Of a stretch of 64,000 nt of DNA, positions 18,000 through 28,067 are shown piece after piece. Location: contig CANLRB010000005.1 in the NCBI GenBank assembly GCA_947493455.1, positions 62,001 to 126,000 of the forward strand, in the 5' to 3' direction. How positions within the stretch are numbered: the stretch's first letter is position 1; each line of letters starts with the position of its first letter. The notes beneath the pieces were generated by a model. It searched no databases and was not told the origin of the DNA. It was given only the letters and a program-made list of their open reading frames with translations. Origin of the DNA: an uncultured Pseudoalteromonas sp. (lineage in GTDB: Bacteria > Pseudomonadota > Gammaproteobacteria > Enterobacterales > Alteromonadaceae). The translations under genes were made by a program, and so were the position numbers.

Positions 18000-20900
18000 T
18001 TATAGTGGTAAGGTAATACGAATATCGACACCGTTACTAGATGTTTGCAGCCATTTAATATCACCATTAAGTACGTGATGAACTTGATTATAGACGATAG
18101 TCAAACCAAGTCCTGTGCAATCAGTGCCGCGCTTTGTGGTATAAAAAGGTTCGTAGAGCTTTTCTATATTTTGCAACTCAACCCCCTTGCCATTGTCACG
18201 ATACTCAATTACCAGCTGTGCTTGCTGGTGCGCTACAAGTACCGTAATTTCTTTATTTGTGTGATCTTCAAACGCATGAATTATTGAGTTTTCAACCAAT
18301 TGAGAGAGCACTGTAAAGAGTGCTTGCCTAGGTAATGCGGCGCTCAGCCGCTCATCACATTCATGGCGCCATGTTATCGCATTTGATTCAAACTCGCGCT
18401 GATAGAAACTTCGGACATCATCGAGCAAATTGTTAATATCAACCTGCTGCTGTTGTTCGCTCATTTCTGGCAGTGACAGCGCTTTAAAGTTCTGTACTAA
18501 ACGAATCGATTTATTTAAATTATTCAACATCAATCGATTCGCTTGTTCGGCACTCGATTCAAATTGCCGCAATTGCTCTTTGGATAATGATTGCGATTTA
18601 AGTGCTGTGATCATTTCGCCAAGCGCTTGCTCATGTTGTGAAAATGATGTCAATATAATGCCTAATGGCGTGTTAAGTTCATGGGCTACACCGGCAACCA
18701 AGTGCACTAATGAAGCCATTTTCTCGCTTTCGACCAATTTTGTTTGCGTTGCCGTTAAATTTTCTAATGCAACTTTAAGTTCCTTAGTCCTTGCGTCAAC
18801 ACGCTGTTCTAGTTGCTCATTCAGTTGCTGAAGCTCAATTTCAGCTTCAACTAATGCATTGACGTTTTCAATCGTACCAACAAGACGCTGAGCATACCCT
18901 AAACTATCGCGAGAAACAGCTTTTGCCCGGCCCCTAAACCATCGCCATTGTCCACTGTTATCGCGTTTGCGATAACGTATTTGCAAAAAGTCTGATTCAT
19001 TATTGATGTGTTGTATATAGCAGTGGTGAACGTGTTCAAAGTCATCTGGGTGGATGACAGATTTTAGTTGCTCAAAGTCAAAATTGCGGACGATTTCTGT
19101 TTCATTATTACGTGATGAAACTCCCGACTTATAGAGGGTTTTTGCATCCAAATCCCAATCCCAAAATTCATTTTGGCTGCCCCAGAGTGCAAGTGATAGA
19201 CGCTGCTCACTTTGTTTTACTTTTCTAAACTTCTGAACGCGTTGGTTGATAAAAGCCACAACAATAATTGCAATAATGGAAAAGTAAATAGCATACGCAT
19301 ACCAAGAGAACCATGGAGCAGGCTTAATCGTCACTTCCAACTGGGTAATTTGCTCGCTCCAGTAGCCAGAATTTAATTTGGCACGCAACAGTAAAGTATA
19401 TCGCCCTGGCGGAATGTTTGTATAGGTTGCGCGGCGTTCGTTATGTCCTGTCGTAATCCACTGTTCATCAAAACCTAATAGCCGATACTGAAACGTAATT
19501 TCTTTTTCAAAGGCGTAGTTTAAAGTTGAAAACTCAAACGAAAGCAACGATTCTCGATGGCCAAATACAACGGAATCACTCAAGTGAACCGCATTTTCAA
19601 TTGTAAACTGACTTGTTGGTTTATTAATTTGCTCATTGGCAATTGGAACTAACTCATTAAACACCCGCAGCCCGGTCAACGTCACGCGTAAATCTGCTTG
19701 AACATTTTTGACAGCGCGTGGTTCAAAATAGTTAACACCATTAACGCCGCCAAAAAATACCAATCCGTTTGATGCTAATAAATAGGCTCCGGTATTGTAT
19801 TCAGTGCTTTGAATACCGGACGATAATGTATAGTTAGTAAATGTCTGACTAACTGGGTCATACTTAGAAAGTCCATTATTGGTACTTATCCAAAATAACC
19901 CCTGATTGTCTTCGACAATCGCATAAATCGAATTATTAGCCAAACCGTCGTCTGTATTAAAATGAATTGTAGGGCCATCGTTTAAATTTAAAATACTGAT
20001 GCCACTACCATATGTCGATACCCATATTTTACCACTACTGTCTTCTAAAATATGCAGTACTTTATCACCTGCAATTGTGTTTGGGTTTTCATCATCGTGA
20101 AGATACTGAACATAGTCGCCTGTGTCAGGGTTTAAACGAATTACACCATCGTCATAGGTGCTGAGCCAAATTTGTCCTTGTTTGTCTTGCGTAATATTTA
20201 AAATGTAAAATTGCGGCAATCGATATGGCTGAGGCGCGTTTTCCAAATAGCGATTAAACCGGTCATTTTTTCTATCGTAGCGGCTAAGACCATTGTTCGT
20301 ACCCAGCCACAACCTACCTTGTTTATCTTTAAACAACTTAACCACGCTATCACCGCTGACTGCAAATGGATCCTCTTTATTGTAACGATAATGAGTATAT
20401 TGATTTGTTTTTAAATTAAGCTTAGAGACCCCATTAATATATGATCCGATCCACAATTCTGTATCACTATATTGCAATACTGCCCACACTCGGTCATCCA
20501 TTAATGAATTCTCATTTTGCGGATCATGTTTAATATGACGATATGTCTTCTGCGCTAAATTGACTAAGTTAAGCCCACCGCCATCGGTGCCAATCCAAAA
20601 ATGATTTTCGTCCTTTTCTGCAATCGTCCAAACGTTACTTGCAGAGAGTGAATTGTTGTTACTTGGGTTATGTTTAATATGTTCAAATCGACTTGTACTG
20701 ATAGCATGCTTATTTAGCCCTTTTGAAAATAACCCCAGCCACAATACATTATCGCGTGTTACATATAATGCATTGACAGAGTTCCCCCCTATCGACGTCT
20801 CGTCTGTTGGATTGTTATAAAGGCGCTCGAAATGATTGCTCTTATTATTTAAATGGTTAATTCCGTAATCTGTCGCAATCCACAAATGACCATCCAAATC

Positions 20901-21764
20901 TTGGGTGAAACTACGGATGATATTGTTACTTATTGAAAGCTCATTCGCTTCATCATGTAGATAACCAATAAACTCGGAACTATTGCGCTTTAACGCATAC
21001 GCCCCTTTCTCGGTGCCAACCCAAATCGTGCCTAAATCGTCTTCAAATAAAGTCCAAATGGTGTCATGACCTAGGCCACTGCTGTCATTTTGACGAAAGT
21101 AGCTAATTTCATTTTCATCATCACTATTAACCTTAATCAGCCCCTGGTAACGAGTACCAGCCCAAATATTTCCTTGGCTATCAACAATTAGGCTCGTTAT
21201 GCGCAGATTATCTTTGTATCGCGTTTTGAGACTTGATAGTTGTTCAGTGCTTGGGTCAAACTTTAAAATACCGGCATAACTCCCCAAAATTAACTGCCCA
21301 CGCTTACTTTGCGCAATAGCTGTAATACGTTCACTTCCGTGCGGCATTGTCTCAAACTCAGAAAAGTGGCTAAAGGACTCCGTTTTGGCATTAAACTTAT
21401 TTAACCCGCCACTGCGAGTTCCGACCCAAAGAGTCTGGCTGTCATCTTCAAAAAGACTAATTACGTAGTCATCGTTAAGCGTTGATTTTTTTGTCGATGA
21501 TTCTTGAAAGATTTTGAATTGATAGCCATCGAATCGATTTAACCCGTCCTGCGTGCAAACCCATAAAAACCCAGTATGATCTTGCAATAAGCAGTTCACC
21601 GTATTTTGCGATAAACCGTGCTGAATTTGATATCGTTCAAAGCGCTTTAAGGTAGTGGCTGAAAGCGGCATTGAAAATATCAAAATTAGGTAAACAACTG
21701 TGAAATAGTAATAACGCACAACAAAAAGTAAGCCAGAAATCGTAGTATTAACTTTAGTTAACAA
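18000..21764 (-). CDS. Two-component-propeller sensor histidine kinase (Reg_prop-Y_Y_Y-TM-PAS-HisKA-HATPase)
   Basis: A protein of about 1254 residues. After a signal segment come many repeats of the two-component propeller type, for example DHTGFLWVCTQDGLNRFD, DDLGTIWVGTEKGAYAL and DSSGKIWVSTYGSGIS, spanning about residues 45-720. A Y_Y_Y-like domain (AFEKEITFQYRLLGFDEQW, YTLLLRAKL), one membrane segment (about 815-835), a PAS domain, HisKA (AGVAHELNTPLGI) and HATPase (NGKGV, TGLGLTIV) follow. No receiver or DNA-binding domain is fused, so a separate response regulator is needed. TTG at 21764 is the longest start. A GTG at 21719 would give a cleaner signal peptide. The gene is divergent from the halogenase-family gene, and such kinases often report on extracellular polymers (family knowledge). 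Confidence 0.9.
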   Translation of the reverse strand: MLTKVNTTISGLLFVVRYYYFTVVYLILIFSMPLSATTLKRFERYQIQHGLSQNTVNCLLQDHTGFLWVCTQDGLNRFDGYQFKIFQESSTKKSTLNDDYVISLFEDDSQTLWVGTRSGGLNKFNAKTESFSHFSEFETMPHGSERITAIAQSKRGQLILGSYAGILKFDPSTEQLSSLKTRYKDNLRITSLIVDSQGNIWAGTRYQGLIKVNSDDENEISYFRQNDSSGLGHDTIWTLFEDDLGTIWVGTEKGAYALKRNSSEFIGYLHDEANELSISNNIIRSFTQDLDGHLWIATDYGINHLNNKSNHFERLYNNPTDETSIGGNSVNALYVTRDNVLWLGLFSKGLNKHAISTSRFEHIKHNPSNNNSLSASNVWTIAEKDENHFWIGTDGGGLNLVNLAQKTYRHIKHDPQNENSLMDDRVWAVLQYSDTELWIGSYINGVSKLNLKTNQYTHYRYNKEDPFAVSGDSVVKLFKDKQGRLWLGTNNGLSRYDRKNDRFNRYLENAPQPYRLPQFYILNITQDKQGQIWLSTYDDGVIRLNPDTGDYVQYLHDDENPNTIAGDKVLHILEDSSGKIWVSTYGSGISILNLNDGPTIHFNTDDGLANNSIYAIVEDNQGLFWISTNNGLSKYDPVSQTFTNYTLSSGIQSTEYNTGAYLLASNGLVFFGGVNGVNYFEPRAVKNVQADLRVTLTGLRVFNELVPIANEQINKPTSQFTIENAVHLSDSVVFGHRESLLSFEFSTLNYAFEKEITFQYRLLGFDEQWITTGHNERRATYTNIPPGRYTLLLRAKLNSGYWSEQITQLEVTIKPAPWFSWYAYAIYFSIIAIIVVAFINQRVQKFRKVKQSEQRLSLALWGSQNEFWDWDLDAKTLYKSGVSSRNNETEIVRNFDFEQLKSVIHPDDFEHVHHCYIQHINNESDFLQIRYRKRDNSGQWRWFRGRAKAVSRDSLGYAQRLVGTIENVNALVEAEIELQQLNEQLEQRVDARTKELKVALENLTATQTKLVESEKMASLVHLVAGVAHELNTPLGIILTSFSQHEQALGEMITALKSQSLSKEQLRQFESSAEQANRLMLNNLNKSIRLVQNFKALSLPEMSEQQQQVDINNLLDDVRSFYQREFESNAITWRHECDERLSAALPRQALFTVLSQLVENSIIHAFEDHTNKEITVLVAHQQAQLVIEYRDNGKGVELQNIEKLYEPFYTTKRGTDCTGLGLTIVYNQVHHVLNGDIKWLQTSSNGVDIRITLPL

Positions 21765-21960
21765 TCAACAAATTGCGAACAAATATTATGTATGTTACTT
21801 AGTGTGCACAGCCAAGTCATACACCTGTTTGACGCAGCACAATGACATATTGGAAATTAAATAGTACATTAGGCGGTAGAATAACAATCAAAAATCGCCC
21901 TGTTACTCTGTAAATACAAGTGTAACTGTATTGGTCGAAACGCAAAATTTGGAAAAAAAC

Positions 21961-23451
21961 ATGAAAAAAATCGTCATCGTTGGTGGCGGGTCATCTGGTT
22001 GGATGACTGCCAGTTACTTAAACCACTTATATAACAAGCATGACAAAAATGTGCAGGTGACACTGATAGAAAGTAAAGATATCGATATTCTTGGTGTTGG
22101 TGAAGCAACCGTGCCAACGCTGCGCACTTTTTTCCAAGCTCTTGGTTTTGACGAAGCGGAAGTGATGCGTGAAACCAATGCAACATTTAAAAATGGCATT
22201 TTGTTTCGCGGTTGGAATAAACCTATCGACGGCGAAACACATGAGTATTTACACCCGTTCGAAATGCAAAAATTTGAAAACCGTTACGATATTTCAACAG
22301 AATGGTTGCTCAACAACCCAAGCGGCAACAACGGCTTTGCAAAGAATGTTTGCCTAACTCAAGCTCTCGTAGAACATGAAAAGGCACCCAAAGTGCCAAA
22401 TATTCCCCCGTATCAAGGTGTTGTGCACTATGGTTACCATTTAGACGCGCGTTTACTAGGTCAATACCTGCGCAAGAAAAGCCTTGAACGCGGAGTGGAA
22501 CGTATTGAAGCGAATGTAGAACATGTTATCACCGACAATAATCAAATTACCTGTTTAAAAACAACTGCGGGAGAGATTGTTGCCGACCTCTACATTGACT
22601 GTACCGGCTTTAAAGCTTTGCTTTTAAGCCATTTAGAACAAGATAACTGGCGCAGTTTTGCCAAAGAGTTACTGTGCGATCGCGCTGTCACTATTCAAAC
22701 ACCTTATAGTGAAGGTGAAACACCAAAGCCTTATACCATTTCAACTGCGCAATCAAACGGTTGGACGTGGGAAATAGGTCTAAAAGAGCGCAAAGGTACA
22801 GGTTATGTGTACAGCAGCAAGCACTTAACCAAAGAGCAGGCCGAACAAGAGCTTAGAGATTATATTGGCTGCAGCGATGACCTTAAAGCAATGCACATAG
22901 ACATGAATATTGGTTGCCGTAAAGAGCATTGGATTGGCAACTGTGTCGCAATCGGCCTATCAGGTGGCTTTATTGAGCCTTTAGAATCAACCGGGCTGCA
23001 CCTCATTCATATGAGTAATTATTATCTGACAACGCATTATACCGATGCAAATGACAATCAAACACTGCGCGATTCCTATAATACTCTTATAAATAGTATC
23101 TACGACGATCTCAAAGAGTTTATTGTTCTTCACTACACCTTAACTAATCGTGACGATACTGACTTTTGGAAGCAAGCCGCTAAAACGGGTGATGAATGTC
23201 CTCGATTGAAACAACGACTCGATGTTTGGCGACACAAAGTGTGTGAAAACTATGATTTAGGGGGCAGTCCGTCAACCCTATTTACCGAACTCAACTACAA
23301 ATATGTGCTATACGGTATGCAATATTATCCAACACTTAATATGCCGTATCGCGACTACGAGTTTAATGGTATGCGCGAAGAAATTACCTACCGCCAAAAT
23401 AAGTTACTTGAAATGACTGAAACACACGCCAGTTATTTAGCAAAAATGTAA
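21961..23451 (+). CDS. FAD-dependent tryptophan-halogenase-family protein
   Basis: The product is 497 residues from the ATG at 21961. An upstream TTG at 21931 is possible but less likely. The FAD motif VGGGSSGWMTA lies at residues 7-17, followed by GVGEATVPTL. The family's catalytic Lys is probably Lys77 (TFKNGILFRGW), and the EPLESTGLH motif supplies the catalytic Glu at about 342. The halogenase signature WxWxIP reads W268-T-W-E-I-G, so its proline is Gly. The family uses reduced flavin, O2 and halide to halogenate indoles and other arenes. Many marine members near sensor or TonB genes have no known substrate. No flavin reductase is adjacent. Halogenation is therefore plausible but not shown. 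Confidence 0.87.
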   Translation: MKKIVIVGGGSSGWMTASYLNHLYNKHDKNVQVTLIESKDIDILGVGEATVPTLRTFFQALGFDEAEVMRETNATFKNGILFRGWNKPIDGETHEYLHPFEMQKFENRYDISTEWLLNNPSGNNGFAKNVCLTQALVEHEKAPKVPNIPPYQGVVHYGYHLDARLLGQYLRKKSLERGVERIEANVEHVITDNNQITCLKTTAGEIVADLYIDCTGFKALLLSHLEQDNWRSFAKELLCDRAVTIQTPYSEGETPKPYTISTAQSNGWTWEIGLKERKGTGYVYSSKHLTKEQAEQELRDYIGCSDDLKAMHIDMNIGCRKEHWIGNCVAIGLSGGFIEPLESTGLHLIHMSNYYLTTHYTDANDNQTLRDSYNTLINSIYDDLKEFIVLHYTLTNRDDTDFWKQAAKTGDECPRLKQRLDVWRHKVCENYDLGGSPSTLFTELNYKYVLYGMQYYPTLNMPYRDYEFNGMREEITYRQNKLLEMTETHASYLAKM

Positions 23452-23459
23452 CTAAGCAA

Positions 23460-23490
23460 CTCGGTAATTGACTCATACGCAATTACCGAG
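23460..23490. terminator. Inverted repeat between convergent genes, candidate terminator
   Basis: CTCGGTAATTG (23460-23470) and CAATTACCGAG (23480-23490) form an 11-bp perfect stem with a 9-base loop, between the halogenase-family stop and the DUF418 stop. There is no U-run directly after it on either strand, so it is an imperfect intrinsic terminator. Confidence 0.5.
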
Positions 23491-23491
23491 C

Positions 23492-24592
23492 TCACTTCTC
23501 TATTTTATATAAACGCCGCCATAGCCACTCAAGTGGTCCTTGCTTAAAAAATCGAAAATAATAATGTGCAATAAATAGCTGCACTACACATGCGACTATT
23601 ACTAAGAAAAGGTAATCTAGCCGTGTCGCATGGAGATTAAATTCGGGGTTCCACCAGCGCAACCATAGACCCATGCAAATCGACTGAAAGATATAAAAAC
23701 TAAATGCGAGTTTGCCCACCTGCTTAAGTAGTGTAAGTTCAAACAAAGGGTTACGAATTAAAATTATCACCAAATGACAATAGATAATCGCACCTGTAAT
23801 TCCCGATATTGATGCCAATGCAAACGGCAACTGACTAAGTTGAGAGGGTATACTTAAGCGAAACACAAGGTCAATCGCAGACACAATAATAGTCACAGCT
23901 AAACACACTATTAGCTGCTTGCGATTAAGCCCTGTGCGAAAGAAATTTGCCTTATATAACGCCATACCAAGTAACATCACGCCGCCAACATACCACATTA
24001 AGCAAAGTGGATTTAACATTGCCATCACAGCAACGAATGCGATTTGATTGATGAGTTGGTTAACGTAACTACTGTACCAAGCGTCATAGTGTGCATAATA
24101 AATATCGCTATATCTCACGATGCTATCGCTTTCAAATACGCTTAGAGCAAGTAAGCTAACCAGACCTACCGCAAGAAATTTGACTGATAATGAAAACAGC
24201 TCAGCGGCCGGTTTGTCAACATGGCGATATACTAAAAACCCAGCGATAGCGTAACTTAGCAAAATATCACCGGCAAAGATAAACACCCCGTGAATTAACC
24301 CAAAAATTAACAGCCAGTTAAGACGTGATTTAATCAAATTAAAGGGATCTTTTTGTTGTCGTTTTATATGCCTAAACTGAACGGCGAGGCCGACACCAAA
24401 AAGTAAACAAAATAGCGAGCGAAAACGCCCTTCAATGACCAGTCCATTTACTATGTTTATCATTTGGTCGCTCAAGGGAGGGATGGTAAATGGGCTATAC
24501 CCGATTTCAATCGCGCCCAAATGGTAAATATTCATGAACAAGATGCCAAGAATTGCAATGCCACGCAAAATATCGATTGATTCTATTCTCAA
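23492..24592 (-). CDS. DUF418/YeiB-family membrane protein
   Basis: A 366-residue polytopic inner-membrane protein with about nine hydrophobic segments. Family features are the N-terminal ESIDILRGIAILGILFMN, GLIHGVFIFAGDILLSYA in the middle, and the C-terminal GPLEWLWRRL box of DUF418. The fold is related to acyltransferase-3-type membrane proteins, but no activity is established. It lies between the halogenase-family gene (convergent) and the HD-GYP gene (same strand, about 150 bases upstream). No clear functional link to either can be read. Confidence 0.88.
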   Translation of the reverse strand: MRIESIDILRGIAILGILFMNIYHLGAIEIGYSPFTIPPLSDQMINIVNGLVIEGRFRSLFCLLFGVGLAVQFRHIKRQQKDPFNLIKSRLNWLLIFGLIHGVFIFAGDILLSYAIAGFLVYRHVDKPAAELFSLSVKFLAVGLVSLLALSVFESDSIVRYSDIYYAHYDAWYSSYVNQLINQIAFVAVMAMLNPLCLMWYVGGVMLLGMALYKANFFRTGLNRKQLIVCLAVTIIVSAIDLVFRLSIPSQLSQLPFALASISGITGAIIYCHLVIILIRNPLFELTLLKQVGKLAFSFYIFQSICMGLWLRWWNPEFNLHATRLDYLFLVIVACVVQLFIAHYYFRFFKQGPLEWLWRRLYKIEK

Positions 24593-24744
24593 AACAGCAT
24601 TCCCTAATAAATCAGATTCGTCATCCTATGGCATTAGTATGAACCTACAAAATAAAAATGATATTCGGCAAAAAGCCTTGCTTAATGGCGAGCCTCTTTT
24701 ATTTTTTGAGTTCTATAAACTCGAAGTGCACGTATTCCTCGCCA

Positions 24745-27700
24745 CTAAACAGCTATTTTGTCTTGCAAAAATACATCAATGTCGGGTTCATCGATTTGAG
24801 CATCTTCTAAAAATAAGGTGGCATAACGTTGATAAGCACCGGAGGTTAAGAACAACTCAAAAACATCGCGATCAATATGTTGCTGCCTCACCATACTATG
24901 CATAATCTGTAATGCTTGGCTTAGCGTCTTTGCTTTTTTATATGGTCGATCCGCTGCGGTCAGTGCTTCAAAAATATCTGCTAATACAAGAATTCGCTCT
25001 GGCACCGATAAATCATCAGCGGTTAATTGCCGAGGGTAACCTGTGCCAATTAAGGTTTCGTGATGAGTTGATGCGTAGCGCGGAACATTTGCGAGTTCCG
25101 GAGGGAATGGTAAGTTATCCAGCATTTTTATAGTGCTAATAATATGCTCATTTATTTTAAAGCGATCTTCAGCAGTTAAGGTACCCCTTGCAATTGATAA
25201 GTTATACAACTCTCCACGATTATACTCATACTCCGTGGGTGTCATTTTGATACCAAACCGTGCTTCATACTGAATCGGTTTCGCACGTGTTTTTATATGC
25301 TGTGGCTTGTCACTTAATAAATATTCTCTAACTGGCAATACGGTATCATTATTTTTAACTTGAACCTGTTCGACAGGGGATAACCCCAACTTATCATCGA
25401 AATGGCGCTGCCAAGTTACTTTAGCTAATGCATTTAATCTTGCTAAATTTGATTCACTAACAAATTCGCCACCTATATTCATTGTCGCAATAAAGCTAAA
25501 ATCGTCAACTAGCTTAGCTTTTGTATTAATAAAGTCTTGCTTAAATAACGCATCCGACTCAGGGCGCTGTGCAGTTTGTTTTAGGTACTTAATCTCGGCG
25601 TCACGCAATAAAACCTCAAAACGCATTCTAATTTCATGAATTCGGTTATAAATTGTCTCTAATTTAGTCCCTTTATCAACAATATGTTCTGGTGTCGTTA
25701 CTTTGCCACAATCATGAAGCCAAGCCGCAATTCTAAATTCTCGGCGTTGCTCTTCAGAGGTTATTTTATAATCTTTGAATATGCCGTAGTCCGCTTCGCT
25801 GGCTAATTCTGTGAGCATAATACCTAGCTCAGGAACTCGTTGACAGTGCCCGGCAGTATACGGTGACTTATCGTCAATCGCGCCTGCGATTAATTCAATA
25901 AACGATTCCATAAGTTGCTTTTGGTCTCGTTCATGGCTTTGAATAGATTCTGCCATTTCTGATAACGAGACTGCTAATTCATCGAGCTCTTTAATCATCG
26001 AATGACGCGTTTTTATTTGGCTATAGTTACGCGTTTTAATTTTGTCATTTTCCTCCATAATTCGGCGAATTGGACGCTCAATAAGCGCTGCAAAGTAAAA
26101 CGACAATGGGGCTAACAGCACTAAACAAACCGCAGTGATAAAAATCGATGTCATCACTTTATCATTGCCTGATTGATATATATTTTCGCTCGGGGTAATA
26201 ACGGAAAAATACATATTGGATAGTCCATTTCTGCCAACAGAACTAACATAAATCAACTTTTCTTGTTGATTTAATGTTTGCTCCAAAATGCGATCGTGCA
26301 TATGTTGATTGTTCGCTCCTTGAATCAACACTTTATACGGTACCGTATTGAATTGATTCAATTGCTTGTCAGCTTGATTATCCAACCACTTTTGTCGAAG
26401 AAATTGCTGTTGCATTGGCGTGATATTAGATAAAGCGAGATTAATAATTGGGATTAGTTCACGATGGCTCGGCTTTACAAGAAAGTGTAGTGATTCGGGT
26501 AACTCAAGCTCACTATAATCAAATTTATCAACAACTTGAACTCCTTCAATAAAGTACTGCTTTACCATACTTTGGAGCATTAAACGGGTATCGAGTGCAG
26601 CATCAGCCTGGCCAAATTGGACAGCTTTTATCGCATCAAGTGGTGTCGCATACTCGATTATATTAATCGATGGGTGCGCCTTTTTTATTTCAGGAGTAAT
26701 TGACCAACCTAGCGGAATAGCGAGACGTTTGCCTGCCAGCATTTTTATCGACGAAATAGTTGATTGATTTTGCCGCACAGCAATTGAAAATGGCAAGCTC
26801 AGCCAAGGCGCTGATAATTCTCCCATTTGATTATTTTCAGGGGTATTATAAACCGCTTGCAAACTGACCAATTCACCGAGCTTATATCGCTCTACTAACT
26901 CAGACCATGACAACCCATTGGTGTAATTAAATTCGAGGCCTGTCATTTGTGATACGAGCTGAGTGATGTCAACGGCATAGCCGCGAGGCTCACCCGAAAT
27001 AGAAAAATCGATAGGCATCCAATCTCGGCTATTTGAAATCTGAACCTGTTTATACTTGTTTATCACGGCCTGCTGTTCGATTGACAGTTCAAGAGGTTTA
27101 ACCCTCAGTAATACATCGCTATTTTCGGCTTGATTCGACTTCGCGATGACCTGACCTTCAGCTTGGAATAAGTACACCTCGCTGTTGTCATAGTGTTTAC
27201 GATAAGTCAGTTGCTGAGCAATGGTTGATAGCGCAATATCAACACCGAGTACAGCCTGGTTATTTGCGGTTTTAATCGCATAAGTAACGCCCGGCGCCTG
27301 TAATGAGCTAAACTGATAAGGAGCCGATTTATAGACACGCGACTCTTTTGCTTCTCGATACCAAGTCCGCTCAATGGGATTAAAATCTATATTCATTTGG
27401 CGTATATAACGAGGTTTAAAGTATTTATCTAAATAGGTCAGCGTTTTTTGTTTTTGTTTCGTATTAATTTCAATTTTTAGCCAACGATCTCGTAAAGAGG
27501 CATTAAAACGTTGTTTTACACTAGATGACGCATTCAGATTTATTAACTGTAAAAAATCACCATTCTCGTAGGCCATGTAAATAGAGTAATACATCGGGTT
27601 ATTTTGCATCACTTGTGCAAACAGTTGGTAATGACTATCACTTGCTTCTATATAAGAAATATTCGCTGCATCTTTGGCTAACACTTTTGTCAATTGAGTC

Positions 27701-27909
27701 GCTTGACGATCTTGTGTGGTCAGGTAATCACGAATATCTGTTGCACTTTGCTGAAAAGTTTTCTCTGCGTATTCAAGCGCCATCGACTGACTAAAGTAGT
27801 ACTGAAGACCAATCGCTATGATCCCAGTAAGGGCTGTCGCCATAATAAATACTGTGACGAGTGTTATATGAATCGTTACCTTAAATTTATTTTTCATTCC
27901 TTCGATCAC
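24745..27909 (-). CDS. Membrane HD-GYP phosphodiesterase with Cache and solute-binding sensor domains
   Basis: A 1054-residue protein. TM1 is at about 14-35, followed by a Cache-like extracytoplasmic region (about 40-290). A family-3 solute-binding-like domain covers about 290-510 (SGEPRGYAVDITQLV, LAGKRLAIPLGWSIT, AVQFGQADAALDTRLM). TM2 at about 580-605, a HAMP-like linker, and the C-terminal HD-GYP domain follow. The catalytic HD is in HDCGK (about 729) and the GYP motif in HHETLIGTGYP (about 955), with a ~130-residue insertion between them. It is expected to hydrolyse c-di-GMP in response to a periplasmic ligand. The downstream DUF418 gene and the upstream TonB receptor gene share its strand. 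The receptor is about 160 bases upstream and may share regulation. Confidence 0.9.
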   Translation of the reverse strand: MIEGMKNKFKVTIHITLVTVFIMATALTGIIAIGLQYYFSQSMALEYAEKTFQQSATDIRDYLTTQDRQATQLTKVLAKDAANISYIEASDSHYQLFAQVMQNNPMYYSIYMAYENGDFLQLINLNASSSVKQRFNASLRDRWLKIEINTKQKQKTLTYLDKYFKPRYIRQMNIDFNPIERTWYREAKESRVYKSAPYQFSSLQAPGVTYAIKTANNQAVLGVDIALSTIAQQLTYRKHYDNSEVYLFQAEGQVIAKSNQAENSDVLLRVKPLELSIEQQAVINKYKQVQISNSRDWMPIDFSISGEPRGYAVDITQLVSQMTGLEFNYTNGLSWSELVERYKLGELVSLQAVYNTPENNQMGELSAPWLSLPFSIAVRQNQSTISSIKMLAGKRLAIPLGWSITPEIKKAHPSINIIEYATPLDAIKAVQFGQADAALDTRLMLQSMVKQYFIEGVQVVDKFDYSELELPESLHFLVKPSHRELIPIINLALSNITPMQQQFLRQKWLDNQADKQLNQFNTVPYKVLIQGANNQHMHDRILEQTLNQQEKLIYVSSVGRNGLSNMYFSVITPSENIYQSGNDKVMTSIFITAVCLVLLAPLSFYFAALIERPIRRIMEENDKIKTRNYSQIKTRHSMIKELDELAVSLSEMAESIQSHERDQKQLMESFIELIAGAIDDKSPYTAGHCQRVPELGIMLTELASEADYGIFKDYKITSEEQRREFRIAAWLHDCGKVTTPEHIVDKGTKLETIYNRIHEIRMRFEVLLRDAEIKYLKQTAQRPESDALFKQDFINTKAKLVDDFSFIATMNIGGEFVSESNLARLNALAKVTWQRHFDDKLGLSPVEQVQVKNNDTVLPVREYLLSDKPQHIKTRAKPIQYEARFGIKMTPTEYEYNRGELYNLSIARGTLTAEDRFKINEHIISTIKMLDNLPFPPELANVPRYASTHHETLIGTGYPRQLTADDLSVPERILVLADIFEALTAADRPYKKAKTLSQALQIMHSMVRQQHIDRDVFELFLTSGAYQRYATLFLEDAQIDEPDIDVFLQDKIAV

Positions 27910-27947
27910 CTAATCCAATGACGCTTAGCAAAACACACTTAACTTTG

Positions 27948-27972
27948 CTAATCTTTATCAATCACAGATTAG
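27948..27972 (-). promoter_or_regulatory. Dyad in the upstream region of the HD-GYP gene
   Basis: CTAATCT (27948-27954) and AGATTAG (27966-27972) form a 7-bp inverted repeat with an 11-base spacer, about 40 bases upstream of the ATG at 27909. It could be an operator or leader hairpin. I do not recognise the regulator. Confidence 0.3.
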
Positions 27973-28067
27973 TTTAGCATAGAAAATGAAAATGAAAATT
28001 GTCGCTATAAATTCAGTAACCTATTGAAAAGTAGTATACCAATTTGATTAGGGTTGCTGTTTTGCGG

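Noticed and set aside
18430-18831. 133-codon frame on the plus strand, rich in Cys and Ser
   Set aside because: It is antisense to the HisKA region of the propeller kinase. The Cys/Ser bias is what the reverse of Gln/Glu/Leu-rich coiled-coil codons produces.
21900-21935. TGTAAATACAAGTGTAAC upstream of the halogenase gene as a TyrR box
   Set aside because: The second half matches the consensus at only about half the positions and there is no dyad symmetry.
27982-28000. Repeated GAAAATGAAAATGAAAAT, considered as a Fur-type 6-mer array
   Set aside because: It lacks the ATTATC half and inverted symmetry, and the AT-rich context makes the repeat uninformative.
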